Source of the DNA: Sporosarcina sp. 6E9
GTDB taxonomy: Bacteria; Bacillota; Bacilli; Bacillales_A; Planococcaceae
DNA: 64,000 nt
Direction of reading: 5' to 3'
NCBI RefSeq assembly: GCF_017921835.1
Contig: NZ_JAGEMN010000005.1
Coordinates: forward strand, 1-64,000
Numbering within the stretch: position 1 is the first letter of the stretch; every line of letters begins with the position of its first letter. The notes below the pieces were generated by a model. The model was not told the origin of the DNA. It ran no database searches and saw nothing but the letters and a program-made list of their open reading frames with translations. The position numbers and the translations under genes are program-made. Shown piece after piece: positions 19,283 to 27,929 of the stretch.

Positions 19283-20623
19283 ATGAGTAATGTTAAAAAG
19301 CAAGCTGTTTTTTATCCAGACTATGCAGGTTCAAAAGCCTATCGAATACCTTCTATGATTACAACGCGAAAAGGAACTGTTATCGCGGGAATTGATGCAA
19401 GAATAGTGGATCAGCGAGATAATCCTAACCAAATCGAGATTGCGATTCGGCGCAGTGAGGATAATGGGGCGACATGGAACCCGATTCAAAAGTTAGTCGC
19501 ATTTGCTGGAGAAGGATTGGACGGCGCAGCCGCGATTGACTCGGCACTTCTTGAAGATGAAATCACTGGAACACTTTTCATGCTTTATATGCATACGCCA
19601 GGTGGAATTGGGTTATGGGCAAGTGAAGCTGGAATTGGGTTTAATGCGGATGGGCAGCGTAAGCTCTTTGACAATGAAGGAAATACATATTTGTTATCTG
19701 AAGATGGACAAGTACAAGATAGCAAAGGAAATATTGTAAATTATACGGTAGACGCTGAAGGTTATGTGTTTGAATCTGGTGAACCGAGAGGGAATATTTA
19801 TTATAAAAAAGGCGTGGATGCAAATGAGCGTTTACTAGAAGCTAGAACGTCATTCTTACAAGTGATTCAAAGTGAAGACGATGGGCTGACATGGTCAGAG
19901 CCAAAAGAATTGAATTTAATGGTTAAGGAAGAATGGATGCGTTTTATCGGATCGGGGCCTGGAACAGGTATTCAACTGAAGCACGGTGAAAAAGCTGGAA
20001 GACTACTGTTCCCAATTTACTATTCCAATCTATCGGGTCATATGTCATGCGCATTGATCTATAGTGATGATGCTGGAGTCACGTGGAAACGCGGCGAATC
20101 ACCGAATGATGGCAGAGTAATCGATGGAGAAACGCTAGCTGCAGAAACAATTTCGGAAGAGAAGCATATGCTGACGGAATCACAAGTCATTGAATTATCG
20201 ACTGGCGAACTATGCTATTACTTGAGAAATCACTTCGGACTTCAAAGAACCGCGATTGCGAAGAGTTCTGATGGTGGAGAGACTTGGGGAGAAGTAACGT
20301 TCGATGAGACTTTACTTGATCCAATCTGTCAGTCTAGTGTTGTCCTCTACCCTGATCAAGGCGATGGTAAAGATAGAGTCCTATTTTCGAATCCAGCTGA
20401 TGAAAAAGTAAGGATAAAAGGAACGGTTCGTTTAAGTGAAGATGGTGGAAAAACGTGGCCGTACAGCAAGGTAATTGAAGAGGAACACTTTGGTTATTCT
20501 TGTTTAACTGTGCTTGAAAATGGTGACATAGGTGTTCTATATGAGCGTGTTTATGACTATTCAGATTGGAATAACATGGATATCCAATTCGGTACATTTA
20601 CACTGGATTGGCTTAAGTCATAA
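19283..20623 (+). CDS. Exo-alpha-sialidase without signal peptide
   Basis: Hydrolyses terminal sialic acid from glycans (GH33-type six-bladed propeller). The RIP motif is at 21-23. Five Asp boxes are visible: SEDNGATW (58-65), SEDDGLTW (197-204), SDDAGVTW (261-268), SSDGGETW (328-335) and SEDGGKTW (385-392). Arg21, Arg240 and Tyr420 are candidates for the Arg triad and the nucleophile. The 446-residue length is that of a bare catalytic domain, with no carbohydrate-binding module or LPXTG anchor. GTGAGGAG lies 8 bases before the ATG. There is no signal peptide, so the enzyme should act in the cytosol on imported sialylated oligosaccharides. That matches the oligosaccharide-type transporter beside it. 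Confidence 0.92.
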   Translation: MSNVKKQAVFYPDYAGSKAYRIPSMITTRKGTVIAGIDARIVDQRDNPNQIEIAIRRSEDNGATWNPIQKLVAFAGEGLDGAAAIDSALLEDEITGTLFMLYMHTPGGIGLWASEAGIGFNADGQRKLFDNEGNTYLLSEDGQVQDSKGNIVNYTVDAEGYVFESGEPRGNIYYKKGVDANERLLEARTSFLQVIQSEDDGLTWSEPKELNLMVKEEWMRFIGSGPGTGIQLKHGEKAGRLLFPIYYSNLSGHMSCALIYSDDAGVTWKRGESPNDGRVIDGETLAAETISEEKHMLTESQVIELSTGELCYYLRNHFGLQRTAIAKSSDGGETWGEVTFDETLLDPICQSSVVLYPDQGDGKDRVLFSNPADEKVRIKGTVRLSEDGGKTWPYSKVIEEEHFGYSCLTVLENGDIGVLYERVYDYSDWNNMDIQFGTFTLDWLKS

Positions 20624-20680
20624 AATCCTGAGTTCATATAAAGATTATGATCTAAAACATGAGACTCGTTGATAAGATTC

Positions 20681-20703
20681 GTGAGAGAGTGTACTTTCTC
20701 TCT
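20681..20703 (+). other. Imperfect hairpin between the sialidase and YesL-like genes
   Basis: GAGAGAG and CTCTCTC flank a short loop about 60 bases after the sialidase stop. No clean T-run follows directly. It may attenuate transcription within the operon; weak evidence. Confidence 0.3.
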
Positions 20704-20788
20704 CCTTCTTACGCCCAATTTTGTTTTTTTGCAGGAATTTAATGGCTATGCTTTATGTAATATAAATGAATAAAACGAGGTGTAGCAA

Positions 20789-21394
20789 TTGTTTAAACCC
20801 GGAAGTAAGTTTATGAGATTCGGAGAATGGCTTGCGAAGCTTTTGCATGTTCAAGTTATTTGGATCTTATTTTGTTTAATTGGTCTGTTTATTGGCGGGA
20901 TTTTCCCGGCAACTTTTACGATGTTCAGTATTATTAGGAAATGGATTATGAAACAAGATGATTTCCCCGTTTTTAAAACCTTTTTAAAGACTTATAAAGA
21001 GAGCTTTTTTAAGACGAACCTATTAGGTTACGGAATGATACTACTGGGCTCTAGTATTTATTATTATATTAAACTTTTTAGTTCAATTTCAATTGTATTG
21101 GTCGTCGTATCGTTACTATTTGGTCTGGTATTTTTAATGACAAGCCTATTTATAATTCCGGTTTACGTTCATTTTGATATCAGTCTTCCTGAAGTTATTA
21201 AACATGCGGGTGTTATCGCGGTATCTCATCCATTACACATACTGTTAATGGTAGTATCCCTAATAGGCTTTTGGTATTTTCTGTTTTTAGTACCAGCCAT
21301 CGTACCCTTTGTCGGTTTTAGTTTCATATCTTATATATTAATGTTTATCGCAAACTCAGCCTTTACGAGTATAGAGCGAAAAGTAGCAGCGTAA
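20789..21394 (+). CDS. YesL-family membrane protein (DUF624)
   Basis: 201 residues with five predicted membrane helices and the family start [30 protein letters not shown]624 proteins are almost always encoded beside LplABC-type oligosaccharide transporters, as here, but their biochemical role is unknown. TTG 20789 is the likely start with GAGGTG 6 bases upstream. A part in assembly or control of the transporter is inference. Confidence 0.85.
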   Translation: MFKPGSKFMRFGEWLAKLLHVQVIWILFCLIGLFIGGIFPATFTMFSIIRKWIMKQDDFPVFKTFLKTYKESFFKTNLLGYGMILLGSSIYYYIKLFSSISIVLVVVSLLFGLVFLMTSLFIIPVYVHFDISLPEVIKHAGVIAVSHPLHILLMVVSLIGFWYFLFLVPAIVPFVGFSFISYILMFIANSAFTSIERKVAA

Positions 21395-21458
21395 AGATTT
21401 AATTTCAATGAAAATATTGGTCTATGAAGAAGAGTATAAAACACGGAGATGTATTCAT

Positions 21459-22148
21459 ATGAAAAAGACAGAAGTGATTTTCGCATCTATTAAAGGAAAG
21501 CTTATTGTCTCTTGCCAAGCTTTACCCGAAGAGCCTCTGCATAGTCCCTTTATTATGGGGAAGATGGCTTTTTCTGCAATGATGGGCGGCGCAGCAGGGA
21601 TTAGAGCCAATAGCGTCGAAGATATAAGAGAGATTAAAAAGACTGTAGACTTGCCGATTATCGGCATTATAAAAGAAGTATATGAAGGTTCGGATGTCTT
21701 CATCACGCCGACCATGACAGAAATCGATCTTTTATGTGAGGAAGGCGTAGATATTATTGCGCTAGATGCGACAAAAAGGGTCAGGCCGGATGGTAAAACG
21801 ATTCGTGAAGTTTTTCCTATCATTAGAGAAAAGTATCCAGATCAGCTATTTATGGCGGATTGCTCTACTTATGAGGAAGCAAAAGAAGCCTATGAACTAG
21901 GATTTGACTGCTTAGGGACGACGCTTAGCGGTTATACAGATTACACGGAAGGTACGAAGTTGCCAGATACCGCTATGTTAGCCAGGTTAGTCAAAGACTT
22001 TCCTATCCCGATTATTGCAGAGGGCGGTATTTGGACGCCAGAGGACCTCAAAACTGTCTTTGAACTAGGGGTTGATTCCGCAGTGGTTGGAACAGCCATT
22101 ACAAGACCTATGGAGATTACAAAGCGATTTATCGCGGCAGTTCAGTGA
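21459..22148 (+). CDS. nanE: N-acetylmannosamine-6-phosphate 2-epimerase
   Basis: Converts ManNAc-6-phosphate to GlcNAc-6-phosphate, the step after lyase and kinase in sialic-acid use. The 229-residue TIM barrel contains [17 protein letters not shown] with the conserved Lys, VDIIALDAT, and the phosphate-binding [10 protein letters not shown] / [13 protein letters not shown] 21459 is selected over 21408 because CGGAGATG is close upstream and the family starts here. A NanK-type kinase is required between NanA and NanE but is not encoded in the visible operon. Confidence 0.94.
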   Translation: MKKTEVIFASIKGKLIVSCQALPEEPLHSPFIMGKMAFSAMMGGAAGIRANSVEDIREIKKTVDLPIIGIIKEVYEGSDVFITPTMTEIDLLCEEGVDIIALDATKRVRPDGKTIREVFPIIREKYPDQLFMADCSTYEEAKEAYELGFDCLGTTLSGYTDYTEGTKLPDTAMLARLVKDFPIPIIAEGGIWTPEDLKTVFELGVDSAVVGTAITRPMEITKRFIAAVQ

Positions 22149-22226
22149 AACTGTATGTAGATGGATATAAAAGTTCTAGGTGTGAAATCTCTTCAATTGC
22201 CTAGGAAAAGACTAGGAGGAGCACCC

Positions 22227-23081
22227 ATGACAAAAGTAGATATCCTGGCATTAATACATTCGAAATATAATAACTTTACAAATACAGAAAAAAAAGTTGC
22301 GGATTACATCCTGCAAAACACAAGCAATGTAATTTATATGTCAATTACAGACCTAGCTGAAGCTTGCGGCGTTGGCGAATCCAGTGTATTCCGGTTTTGT
22401 AAGACACTAAAACTTAGAGGGTACCAAGAGTTCAAAATTGCTTTAGCTCATAATACAACTCTTGGAAATGAAATGCCGCAACTTTCTAGTCAAGTGACAA
22501 TGGACGACACAGTTGACGAGTTGTCTTCTAAAATATTAGCTACCAATATAAATTCACTTACCGAAACACATAATTTAATCAACATTAAAGACGTCGAAAA
22601 AGCAGTTGACTTCATCATTAAAGCGGAACGAGTTCACTTTTTCGGTGTCGGTTCTTCTTTGATGACAGCGTTAGAAGCAAAGAATAAATTTATGCGAATT
22701 ACCAACAAAACAGAATGTTCGATTGACTCCCACCTGCAAATCATGTCCGCTTCTTTAATGACAGAAGCCGAAGTCGCTGTATTAATTTCTTATTCGGGTT
22801 CCACTAAAGATACGATTGAAGTGGCGAAAATTGCTAAGGAAAGAGGCGCGAAAATCATTGCCATCACGAGGTTTTCCAAATCACCACTAACGAGCTTTGC
22901 GGATATTACGCTGCTTTGTGGAGCCAACGAGGGCCCCTTACAAGGCGGTAGCTTAACAGCAAAAATATCACAATTATACTTACTGGATCTTCTTTACACA
23001 GAGTACTTCAAACGAACAAGCGAAGTATCCAGCATTAACAAAGAACACACAGCCAACGCCGTAATTGAAAAAATGATGTGA
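22227..23081 (+). CDS. MurR/RpiR family transcriptional regulator
   Basis: 284 residues. Residues 1-77 are the RpiR helix-turn-helix (ITDLAEACGVGESSVFRFCKTL). Residues ~110-270 are a sugar-phosphate-binding SIS domain (VHFFGVGSS, VLISYSGSTKDTIEVAKIAKERGAKII in part). ATG 22227 follows TAGGAGGA by 6 bases. As last gene of the nan operon it most likely senses a sugar phosphate of the pathway, such as ManNAc-6P or GlcNAc-6P, and controls the operon. Effector and sign of control are inferred. Confidence 0.9.
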   Translation: MTKVDILALIHSKYNNFTNTEKKVADYILQNTSNVIYMSITDLAEACGVGESSVFRFCKTLKLRGYQEFKIALAHNTTLGNEMPQLSSQVTMDDTVDELSSKILATNINSLTETHNLINIKDVEKAVDFIIKAERVHFFGVGSSLMTALEAKNKFMRITNKTECSIDSHLQIMSASLMTEAEVAVLISYSGSTKDTIEVAKIAKERGAKIIAITRFSKSPLTSFADITLLCGANEGPLQGGSLTAKISQLYLLDLLYTEYFKRTSEVSSINKEHTANAVIEKMM

Positions 23082-23095
23082 AGTGCCTTTTTAGA

Positions 23096-23243
23096 AGGTA
23101 CCTGTGCAAGGTGCAATTATGACAATTCACAGCGTTGGATAACAATACAAGGGGATGCCGACAAAGCTTTATGCAGTCGGTATCCCCTTTTCGTTTTATG
23201 CAATTGTAGTGAATTTACTGAGTAGTGTCTTGCACAGGTACCT
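23096..23243. mobile_element. 148-bp inverted-repeat element, copy B (MITE-like)
   Basis: Same termini (AGGTACCTGTGCAAG / CTTGCACAGGTACCT) and same length as copy A at 14232-14379. The central hairpin (23149-23189) has changed sequence relative to copy A, with paired substitutions that keep it folded. It is followed by TTTTCGTTTT and lies between convergent genes, so it can also serve as terminator of the nan operon. Confidence 0.7.
23149..23189 (+). terminator. Element-borne hairpin likely ending the sialic-acid operon
   Basis: AAGGGGATGCCGAC pairs with GTCGGTATCCCCTT around a 13-base loop and runs into TTTTCGTTTT. It is 67 bases past the stop of the RpiR gene, and no other terminator is present. 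Confidence 0.6.
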
Positions 23244-23269
23244 AAAAAACGAAAAGCGGTACCAAAAAA

Positions 23270-24133
23270 CTATATGGCTTTTCCGTTGAAGTCTTCAATG
23301 GTTTCGATAAACTTTTCGATGGTTGAGGTTAGGTAGGCGTTGGATCTTCTGATGAAGATTGTGTTGATTTTGCTGTATTTTTGAGGGAGGGTGTGGCATT
23401 GGATGAGTCCTTTTTCCTCCAAATGGGTAACTGCTGATCTAGGAACAAAGGTGACGCCTAGGCCAACTGTGACGCTGCTCAAAATAGTTTCTAAGGTGCC
23501 GAATTCCATTACTTTTTGTGGTTTGACGTTTTGATCTTTGTACCATCTCTCTAACCTCGCCCGGTAGCCACACCCTTCGCTAAAGCAGAGGAATGGCTCG
23601 TTTTTTAGTTGTTCCAGCGAGGTTTCTTTCGTATCGGATATTAAGACAAGCTCTTCTTTAAAAACGTCGTGTGCAACGAGGTCTGGATGCAGTTCTGTTG
23701 CCGTTACGAAAGCGCCGTCCAATTTATGATTCAAAACATCTGCTTGCAACTTTTCAGTAACTCCCGAGAACAGCGATAGATCTACGTCTTGATACTTTTT
23801 ATTGTAGGCGGATAGAATATACGGCAATTGAATGACGGTTTCTACGGTGCCGATTTCTAATTTACCCGCCGGTTCTTCCCTGCTTTGAATGACTTTCTTC
23901 ATTTCATTGGTCAAAGATAAGATCTTTTCGCTATAGACCAATAGCTTTTTACCTTCGGGTGTGAGTGTCATCCCCCGGTTATGTCGGTTAAACAAAGGGG
24001 TATTCAGCTCGACTTCAAGTTTTTGGATTCTGGCGGTGACGTTTGATTGGACATAGCTTAACTCCCTTGCGGCACCTGAAATCGTCCCTTTTTCCGCAAC
24101 CATTTGAAAAATCTCCAAGTCTTTAAATTCCAT
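23270..24133 (-). CDS. LysR family transcriptional regulator
   Basis: 287 residues. The winged HTH occupies residues 1-60 (FQMVAEKGTISGAARELSYVQSNVTARIQKLE) and the effector-binding domain ~90-285. AAAGGGGGTC precedes the ATG. It is divergent from the EamA transporter gene, with a 118-140 bp intergenic region holding a dyad (24176-24198). It probably controls that transporter and itself, the usual LysR arrangement. The ligand is unknown. Confidence 0.92.
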   Translation of the reverse strand: MEFKDLEIFQMVAEKGTISGAARELSYVQSNVTARIQKLEVELNTPLFNRHNRGMTLTPEGKKLLVYSEKILSLTNEMKKVIQSREEPAGKLEIGTVETVIQLPYILSAYNKKYQDVDLSLFSGVTEKLQADVLNHKLDGAFVTATELHPDLVAHDVFKEELVLISDTKETSLEQLKNEPFLCFSEGCGYRARLERWYKDQNVKPQKVMEFGTLETILSSVTVGLGVTFVPRSAVTHLEEKGLIQCHTLPQKYSKINTIFIRRSNAYLTSTIEKFIETIEDFNGKAI

Positions 24134-24175
24134 CTCTTTCGACCCCCTTTACGCGTTATCTTTATGGTATCACAA

Positions 24176-24198
24176 ATAACGATAGCCAGCATCATTAT
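24176..24198. promoter_or_regulatory. Candidate LysR operator
   Basis: ATAACGAT and ATCATTAT form an inverted repeat with one mismatch around 7 bases, between the divergent LysR and EamA genes. Its size and position fit an LTTR recognition site. Confidence 0.4.
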
Positions 24199-24272
24199 TG
24201 TTCGTTTTACATGATGTCTATTTTGGTGTCTAATTGAATACAGAGATAGAGATGAAGGAGACTTGGGATCCA

Positions 24273-25271
24273 TTGAAAAACAAAGTATTGCTGGGCGCTT
24301 TCTTGTGCTTCATAGCGAGCGTGTCTTGGGGCGCGATGTTTCCGGTTGCGAATCACGCGTTCAATTATATCGACCCGTTTTATTTTACGATTTTCCGTTA
24401 CATATCAGTTACAGTGATATTAGTTGTGCTTCTCCTATGGAAAGAAGGTAAACAAGCTTTTCGCTTTGAAGGGAAAGGGCTATCCTTGTTCTTCTTTGGA
24501 ACGATGGCGTTTGCCGTATATAATTTACTTATTTTCTGGGGGCAAGATCTACTGGGTGATCCAGGCGTCATGATTGCATCGATCAACGAATCATTAATGC
24601 CGATGATTTCCATTGTTATCGTTTGGCTACTGAGTAGAAATCGACCACATGGCCTTACGCTATTCTTTGTATTCACCGCGTTTGTTGGTGTATCACTCGT
24701 CATTACCAATGGCGATTTCGGATCATTCCTGACTGCCACGAGTGACATTATTCCTTCGTTACTTATCTTTATAGCGGTTGTTGGCTGGGTTGTTTACACG
24801 ATGGGCGGGAGTAAGTTTAGCCAGGACGGCTGGTCTGCACTACGCTTTTCAACATTAAGTTGTCTACTTGGGACAGCTGTGGCAACAGTGGTTACGATTA
24901 TTTGTACATTTACCGGTTATGTAACCGTGCCGACACTGGAAACCATCAAAATTGTTAGCCCGCATATCGCATTTATGGCGATTTTCCCGGGACTCATTGC
25001 ATTGCTTGGATGGAATATTGGCGTGGGGATTCTGTCGCCGTTAAACGCGCTGCTGTTCATTAACTTTGTACCTGTAACAACACTTGCAATCTCATTTATC
25101 CAAGGGAGTCCATTGACGCCTTATGATTATATTGGAACTGCATTTATTGTTTTTTCGTTGATTGCGAATAATATTTTCGTAAGAATGCGTCAGAACAATA
25201 CGGCACCTCAAGTATGGAGAAGAAGATTGCGCGAAGTTCTTTCTTTATTGCAAATTAACTTAACAAAATGA
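24273..25271 (+). CDS. EamA/DMT family transporter
   Basis: About 332 residues with ten membrane helices in two EamA repeats; exports small metabolites or takes part in drug/metabolite transport at the cytoplasmic membrane. The start is uncertain. TTG 24273 (LKNKVLLGAFLCFIASVSWG) has AAGGAG 12 bases upstream and fits the family N-terminus. ATG 24252 and TTG 24234 are in frame but lack a good ribosome site. It is divergent from the LysR gene, its likely regulator. Substrate cannot be read from sequence. Confidence 0.88.
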   Translation: MKNKVLLGAFLCFIASVSWGAMFPVANHAFNYIDPFYFTIFRYISVTVILVVLLLWKEGKQAFRFEGKGLSLFFFGTMAFAVYNLLIFWGQDLLGDPGVMIASINESLMPMISIVIVWLLSRNRPHGLTLFFVFTAFVGVSLVITNGDFGSFLTATSDIIPSLLIFIAVVGWVVYTMGGSKFSQDGWSALRFSTLSCLLGTAVATVVTIICTFTGYVTVPTLETIKIVSPHIAFMAIFPGLIALLGWNIGVGILSPLNALLFINFVPVTTLAISFIQGSPLTPYDYIGTAFIVFSLIANNIFVRMRQNNTAPQVWRRRLREVLSLLQINLTK

Positions 25272-25272
25272 T

Positions 25273-25322
25273 AAAAGCATCTTCATCCGCGAATGAAATC
25301 TCGTGGGGAAGATGCTTTTTTA
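25273..25322 (+). terminator. Terminator after the EamA transporter gene
   Basis: AAAAGCATCTTC and GAAGATGCTTTTTT flank a 23-base loop immediately after the stop codon. Confidence 0.8.
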
Positions 25323-25324
25323 AT

Positions 25325-25519
25325 CTATCTACCTTTATCTTCTTTGTATAGCCTGTCTGCTCTAGCTATACTAAAAGCTAGAACTATTGAAGATACAACG
25401 ACGAAGAAGACCCAGTAACTATTATCATTCATCGCAAGTCCTATCCCAATAACACTCAATACGATAGCTGAAATCAATCCCGACATCGCCTTTACATCTT
25501 TCAACAATGTATAATTCAT
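25325..25519 (-). CDS. Small hypothetical membrane protein
   Basis: 64 residues with two membrane helices (SGLISAIVLSVIGIGLAM and YWVFFVVVSSIVLAFSIA). AAAGGGGT lies 6 bases before the ATG. It is 42 bases downstream of the CoA-transferase gene on the same strand and may be cotranscribed. Function unknown. Confidence 0.6.
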   Translation of the reverse strand: MNYTLLKDVKAMSGLISAIVLSVIGIGLAMNDNSYWVFFVVVSSIVLAFSIARADRLYKEDKGR

Positions 25520-25561
25520 TAGTACCCCTTTCGTCCGGTGAGATTTAATTTACCAGTGCGG

Positions 25562-26704
25562 TTAACGCAACACGTCATTCAAACGAAGCGCTTCAATTTG
25601 CGCTTTCGTATAACCCTGCGCCAATAAAACTTCCTCAGTATGCGCCCCAAGCTGAGGGCCAACATGACTGTAAACTGGTTTTGCCGATGAAAACTTAAGC
25701 GGCGTAGCTATTTGTTTTTGTGCTCCACCGTCTGAATCCGGCACTTCAGTTATCATTCCTCGTGCACGCAGTTGCGGATGTTCGCATGCTTCAGCGAACG
25801 TTAATACCGGTTCCACGCATCCTTCGAACGTATCATCGAAAACCTCTAACCATTCTTCAAAGTCTTTGCCTAGGAATAACGCTTTTATTTCTTCTTTAAA
25901 CCGATGCTGATCTTCCAGTTTTTCGCTCATCGCAAACCTGAGTAAATCCGGTTTTTGCACCGCCTTGCATAGCAAGCGCCTAAATTGCGGTTCCAGGCTT
26001 CCAACCGAAAAGTATCGACCGTCTTTTGTTTCATAATAATCATAGAAGGTGCCGCCGTTTAGGAGTAATCCCTCCGGTTTCGGTTCCACGCCGTTGACCA
26101 GATAATCTGGTCCGAACATCGCGTTCAATGCGAAAGAAGCGTCGGTCATGCTGATATCGATATGCTGCCCTTCCCCCGTTTTTTCCCGGTGAAGCGCCGC
26201 GGCTAATATGCCAATGACAGCATGCAACGATCCACCTGCAAGGTCTGCAATTTGTATGCCCATTGTTGTTGGTTTTTCACCTTTTCTTCTTGAGTAATCA
26301 AGCATGCCCGACAACGCTAAATAATTATTGTCATGACCCGGTCGATTCCGATAAGGTCCCGTTTTACCGAATCCCGTTAATGAACAATATATCAGTCGCG
26401 GATTTACTTGTTTCATTGCTTCGTAATCAAGACCGAAACGCTCCATCACCCCTGGACGAAATTGTTCGATGACGATATCGTAGTCGAGCACCAACTTCTT
26501 GACGATTTCGACCGATTCTTCCTTTTTCAGATCCAAGGCGATGGCGCTTTTGGAGCGATTTAAATGATGATGCGTTGCTGGCATACCGCTAAGTAAATCA
26601 GGTCTTGTCGATGATTCTACTTTCAAGACATCAGCGCCCATATCTGCGAACATCATCGTTGCGTAAGGTCCGGGTAATAACGTTGAAAAGTCTAGAATTT
26701 TCAT
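25562..26704 (-). CDS. CaiB/BaiF family CoA transferase, alpha-methylacyl-CoA racemase-like
   Basis: 380 residues of the class III CoA-transferase fold. His124 (GHDNNYLA) and Asp154 (QIADLAGG) fall where AMACR has its catalytic His/Asp pair, and GTFYDYYETKDGRYFSVG is characteristic of AMACR-like members. It may therefore epimerise 2-methylacyl-CoA for beta-oxidation rather than transfer CoA. The ATG at 26704 lacks a close ribosome binding site. GGGGGAG lies about 30 bases upstream and an in-frame stop lies 8 codons before the ATG, so a non-standard start in between is possible. It follows thiolase and SDR genes in one operon. Confidence 0.88.
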   Translation of the reverse strand: MKILDFSTLLPGPYATMMFADMGADVLKVESSTRPDLLSGMPATHHHLNRSKSAIALDLKKEESVEIVKKLVLDYDIVIEQFRPGVMERFGLDYEAMKQVNPRLIYCSLTGFGKTGPYRNRPGHDNNYLALSGMLDYSRRKGEKPTTMGIQIADLAGGSLHAVIGILAAALHREKTGEGQHIDISMTDASFALNAMFGPDYLVNGVEPKPEGLLLNGGTFYDYYETKDGRYFSVGSLEPQFRRLLCKAVQKPDLLRFAMSEKLEDQHRFKEEIKALFLGKDFEEWLEVFDDTFEGCVEPVLTFAEACEHPQLRARGMITEVPDSDGGAQKQIATPLKFSSAKPVYSHVGPQLGAHTEEVLLAQGYTKAQIEALRLNDVLR

Positions 26705-26746
26705 ACCTGATAAAATGCCGATTGCAAGTCACTCCCCCTTCACCGA

Positions 26747-27895
26747 TTAAATCCGCTCGATTATCGTCGCGTTTGCCATGCCCATACCTTCACAAATGGC
26801 GAGTAATCCGTAGCGGGCGCCCGTGCGCTCTAGACGGTTCATAAGCGTAACTAATAGTTTGGTCCCCGTTGCACCGAGCGGGTGGCCTAACGCAATCGCA
26901 CCGCCGTCTGGATTGAGTTTCTCTGGATCTGCACCGATGTCTTTTAACCAAGCAAGCGGTACTTGAGCAAATGCTTCATTGACTTCGTACGTGTCCATAT
27001 CGTCGATTGTCAGCCCGGCTTTTTCGAGTACTTTTCGCGTAGCTTCAATCGGGCCTGTCAACATAAGCGTCGGATCGGATCCAACAACGCTTCTTGCTAC
27101 AATTCGCGCTTTCGGTTTCAAACCGAGTTCGTCGGCTTTTTCACGTGACATGAGCAGGACTGCTGACGCACCGTCACTCATTTGGCTCGCGTTCCCCGCA
27201 GTGATGACGCCGTTTTCGTCGAAGACAGGATGTAATCCGCCGAGCACTTCCACTGTTGTGCCTTCTCGCGGCCCTTCGTCGATTGAAACGGTTGTGCTGG
27301 ATCCGTCTTCTTGCTCAACGTCGACCGGCAGAATTTCATTTTCGAAATGGCCTTGTTCAATCGCATGAAATGCTTTTGTGTGGCTGTCCGCCGAGTAACG
27401 ATCCAAGTCTTTCCGTGAAAACCCCCATTTTTCCACCATACGCTCTGAGGACAGGCCTTGATTAATAATCTCGTATTTTTCCGTCAGCTTCAGGCTCGGC
27501 TTAATGTCTTTCATCATTACTAGCATCGGCACGCGCGTCATATTTTCAACGCCGCCCGCGATGACGATATCCATATCTCCCGACGCAATCGCTTGAGATG
27601 CGAAATGGACGGCTTGTTGACTTGATCCGCATTGTCGGTCAATCGTGACGCCCGGGACATGTATCGGGAACCCAGCAATTAGCGCTGCAGTTCTCGCGAT
27701 ATTATTTCCTTGTTCGCCCATTTGTGTCACACATCCTAAAATGACATCTTCCACATCGCCCTTATCGATTCCGGCGCGCGCCACTAGCCCATCAAGCACG
27801 ACAGCCGCCAGTTCATCTGGCCTGTATCCCGCGAACATGCCTTTTCTCCGTCCAACTGCTGTGCGAATCCCTTCTACAATAACAACTTCAGTCAT
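26747..27895 (-). CDS. Acetyl-CoA acyltransferase (thiolase)
   Basis: 382 residues. Cys89 in DRQCGSS is the acyl-enzyme nucleophile; His338 in GHPLG and Cys368 in CEGMG complete the active site. It cleaves 3-ketoacyl-CoA (degradative type) or condenses acetyl-CoA. I start at ATG 27895 with GGGGTGG 8 bases upstream, rather than the GTG that overlaps that site. It is second in the SDR-thiolase-CoA transferase operon, whose gene set points to oxidation of a branched or unusual acyl-CoA. Confidence 0.93.
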   Translation of the reverse strand: MTEVVIVEGIRTAVGRRKGMFAGYRPDELAAVVLDGLVARAGIDKGDVEDVILGCVTQMGEQGNNIARTAALIAGFPIHVPGVTIDRQCGSSQQAVHFASQAIASGDMDIVIAGGVENMTRVPMLVMMKDIKPSLKLTEKYEIINQGLSSERMVEKWGFSRKDLDRYSADSHTKAFHAIEQGHFENEILPVDVEQEDGSSTTVSIDEGPREGTTVEVLGGLHPVFDENGVITAGNASQMSDGASAVLLMSREKADELGLKPKARIVARSVVGSDPTLMLTGPIEATRKVLEKAGLTIDDMDTYEVNEAFAQVPLAWLKDIGADPEKLNPDGGAIALGHPLGATGTKLLVTLMNRLERTGARYGLLAICEGMGMANATIIERI

Positions 27896-27929
27896 TTTAC
27901 GTACCACCCCTTTTTATCAATTAAACCCT

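Noticed and set aside
19283..20623. Secreted virulence-type neuraminidase
   Set aside because: No signal peptide, anchor motif or binding module is present, and the gene sits inside an importer operon.
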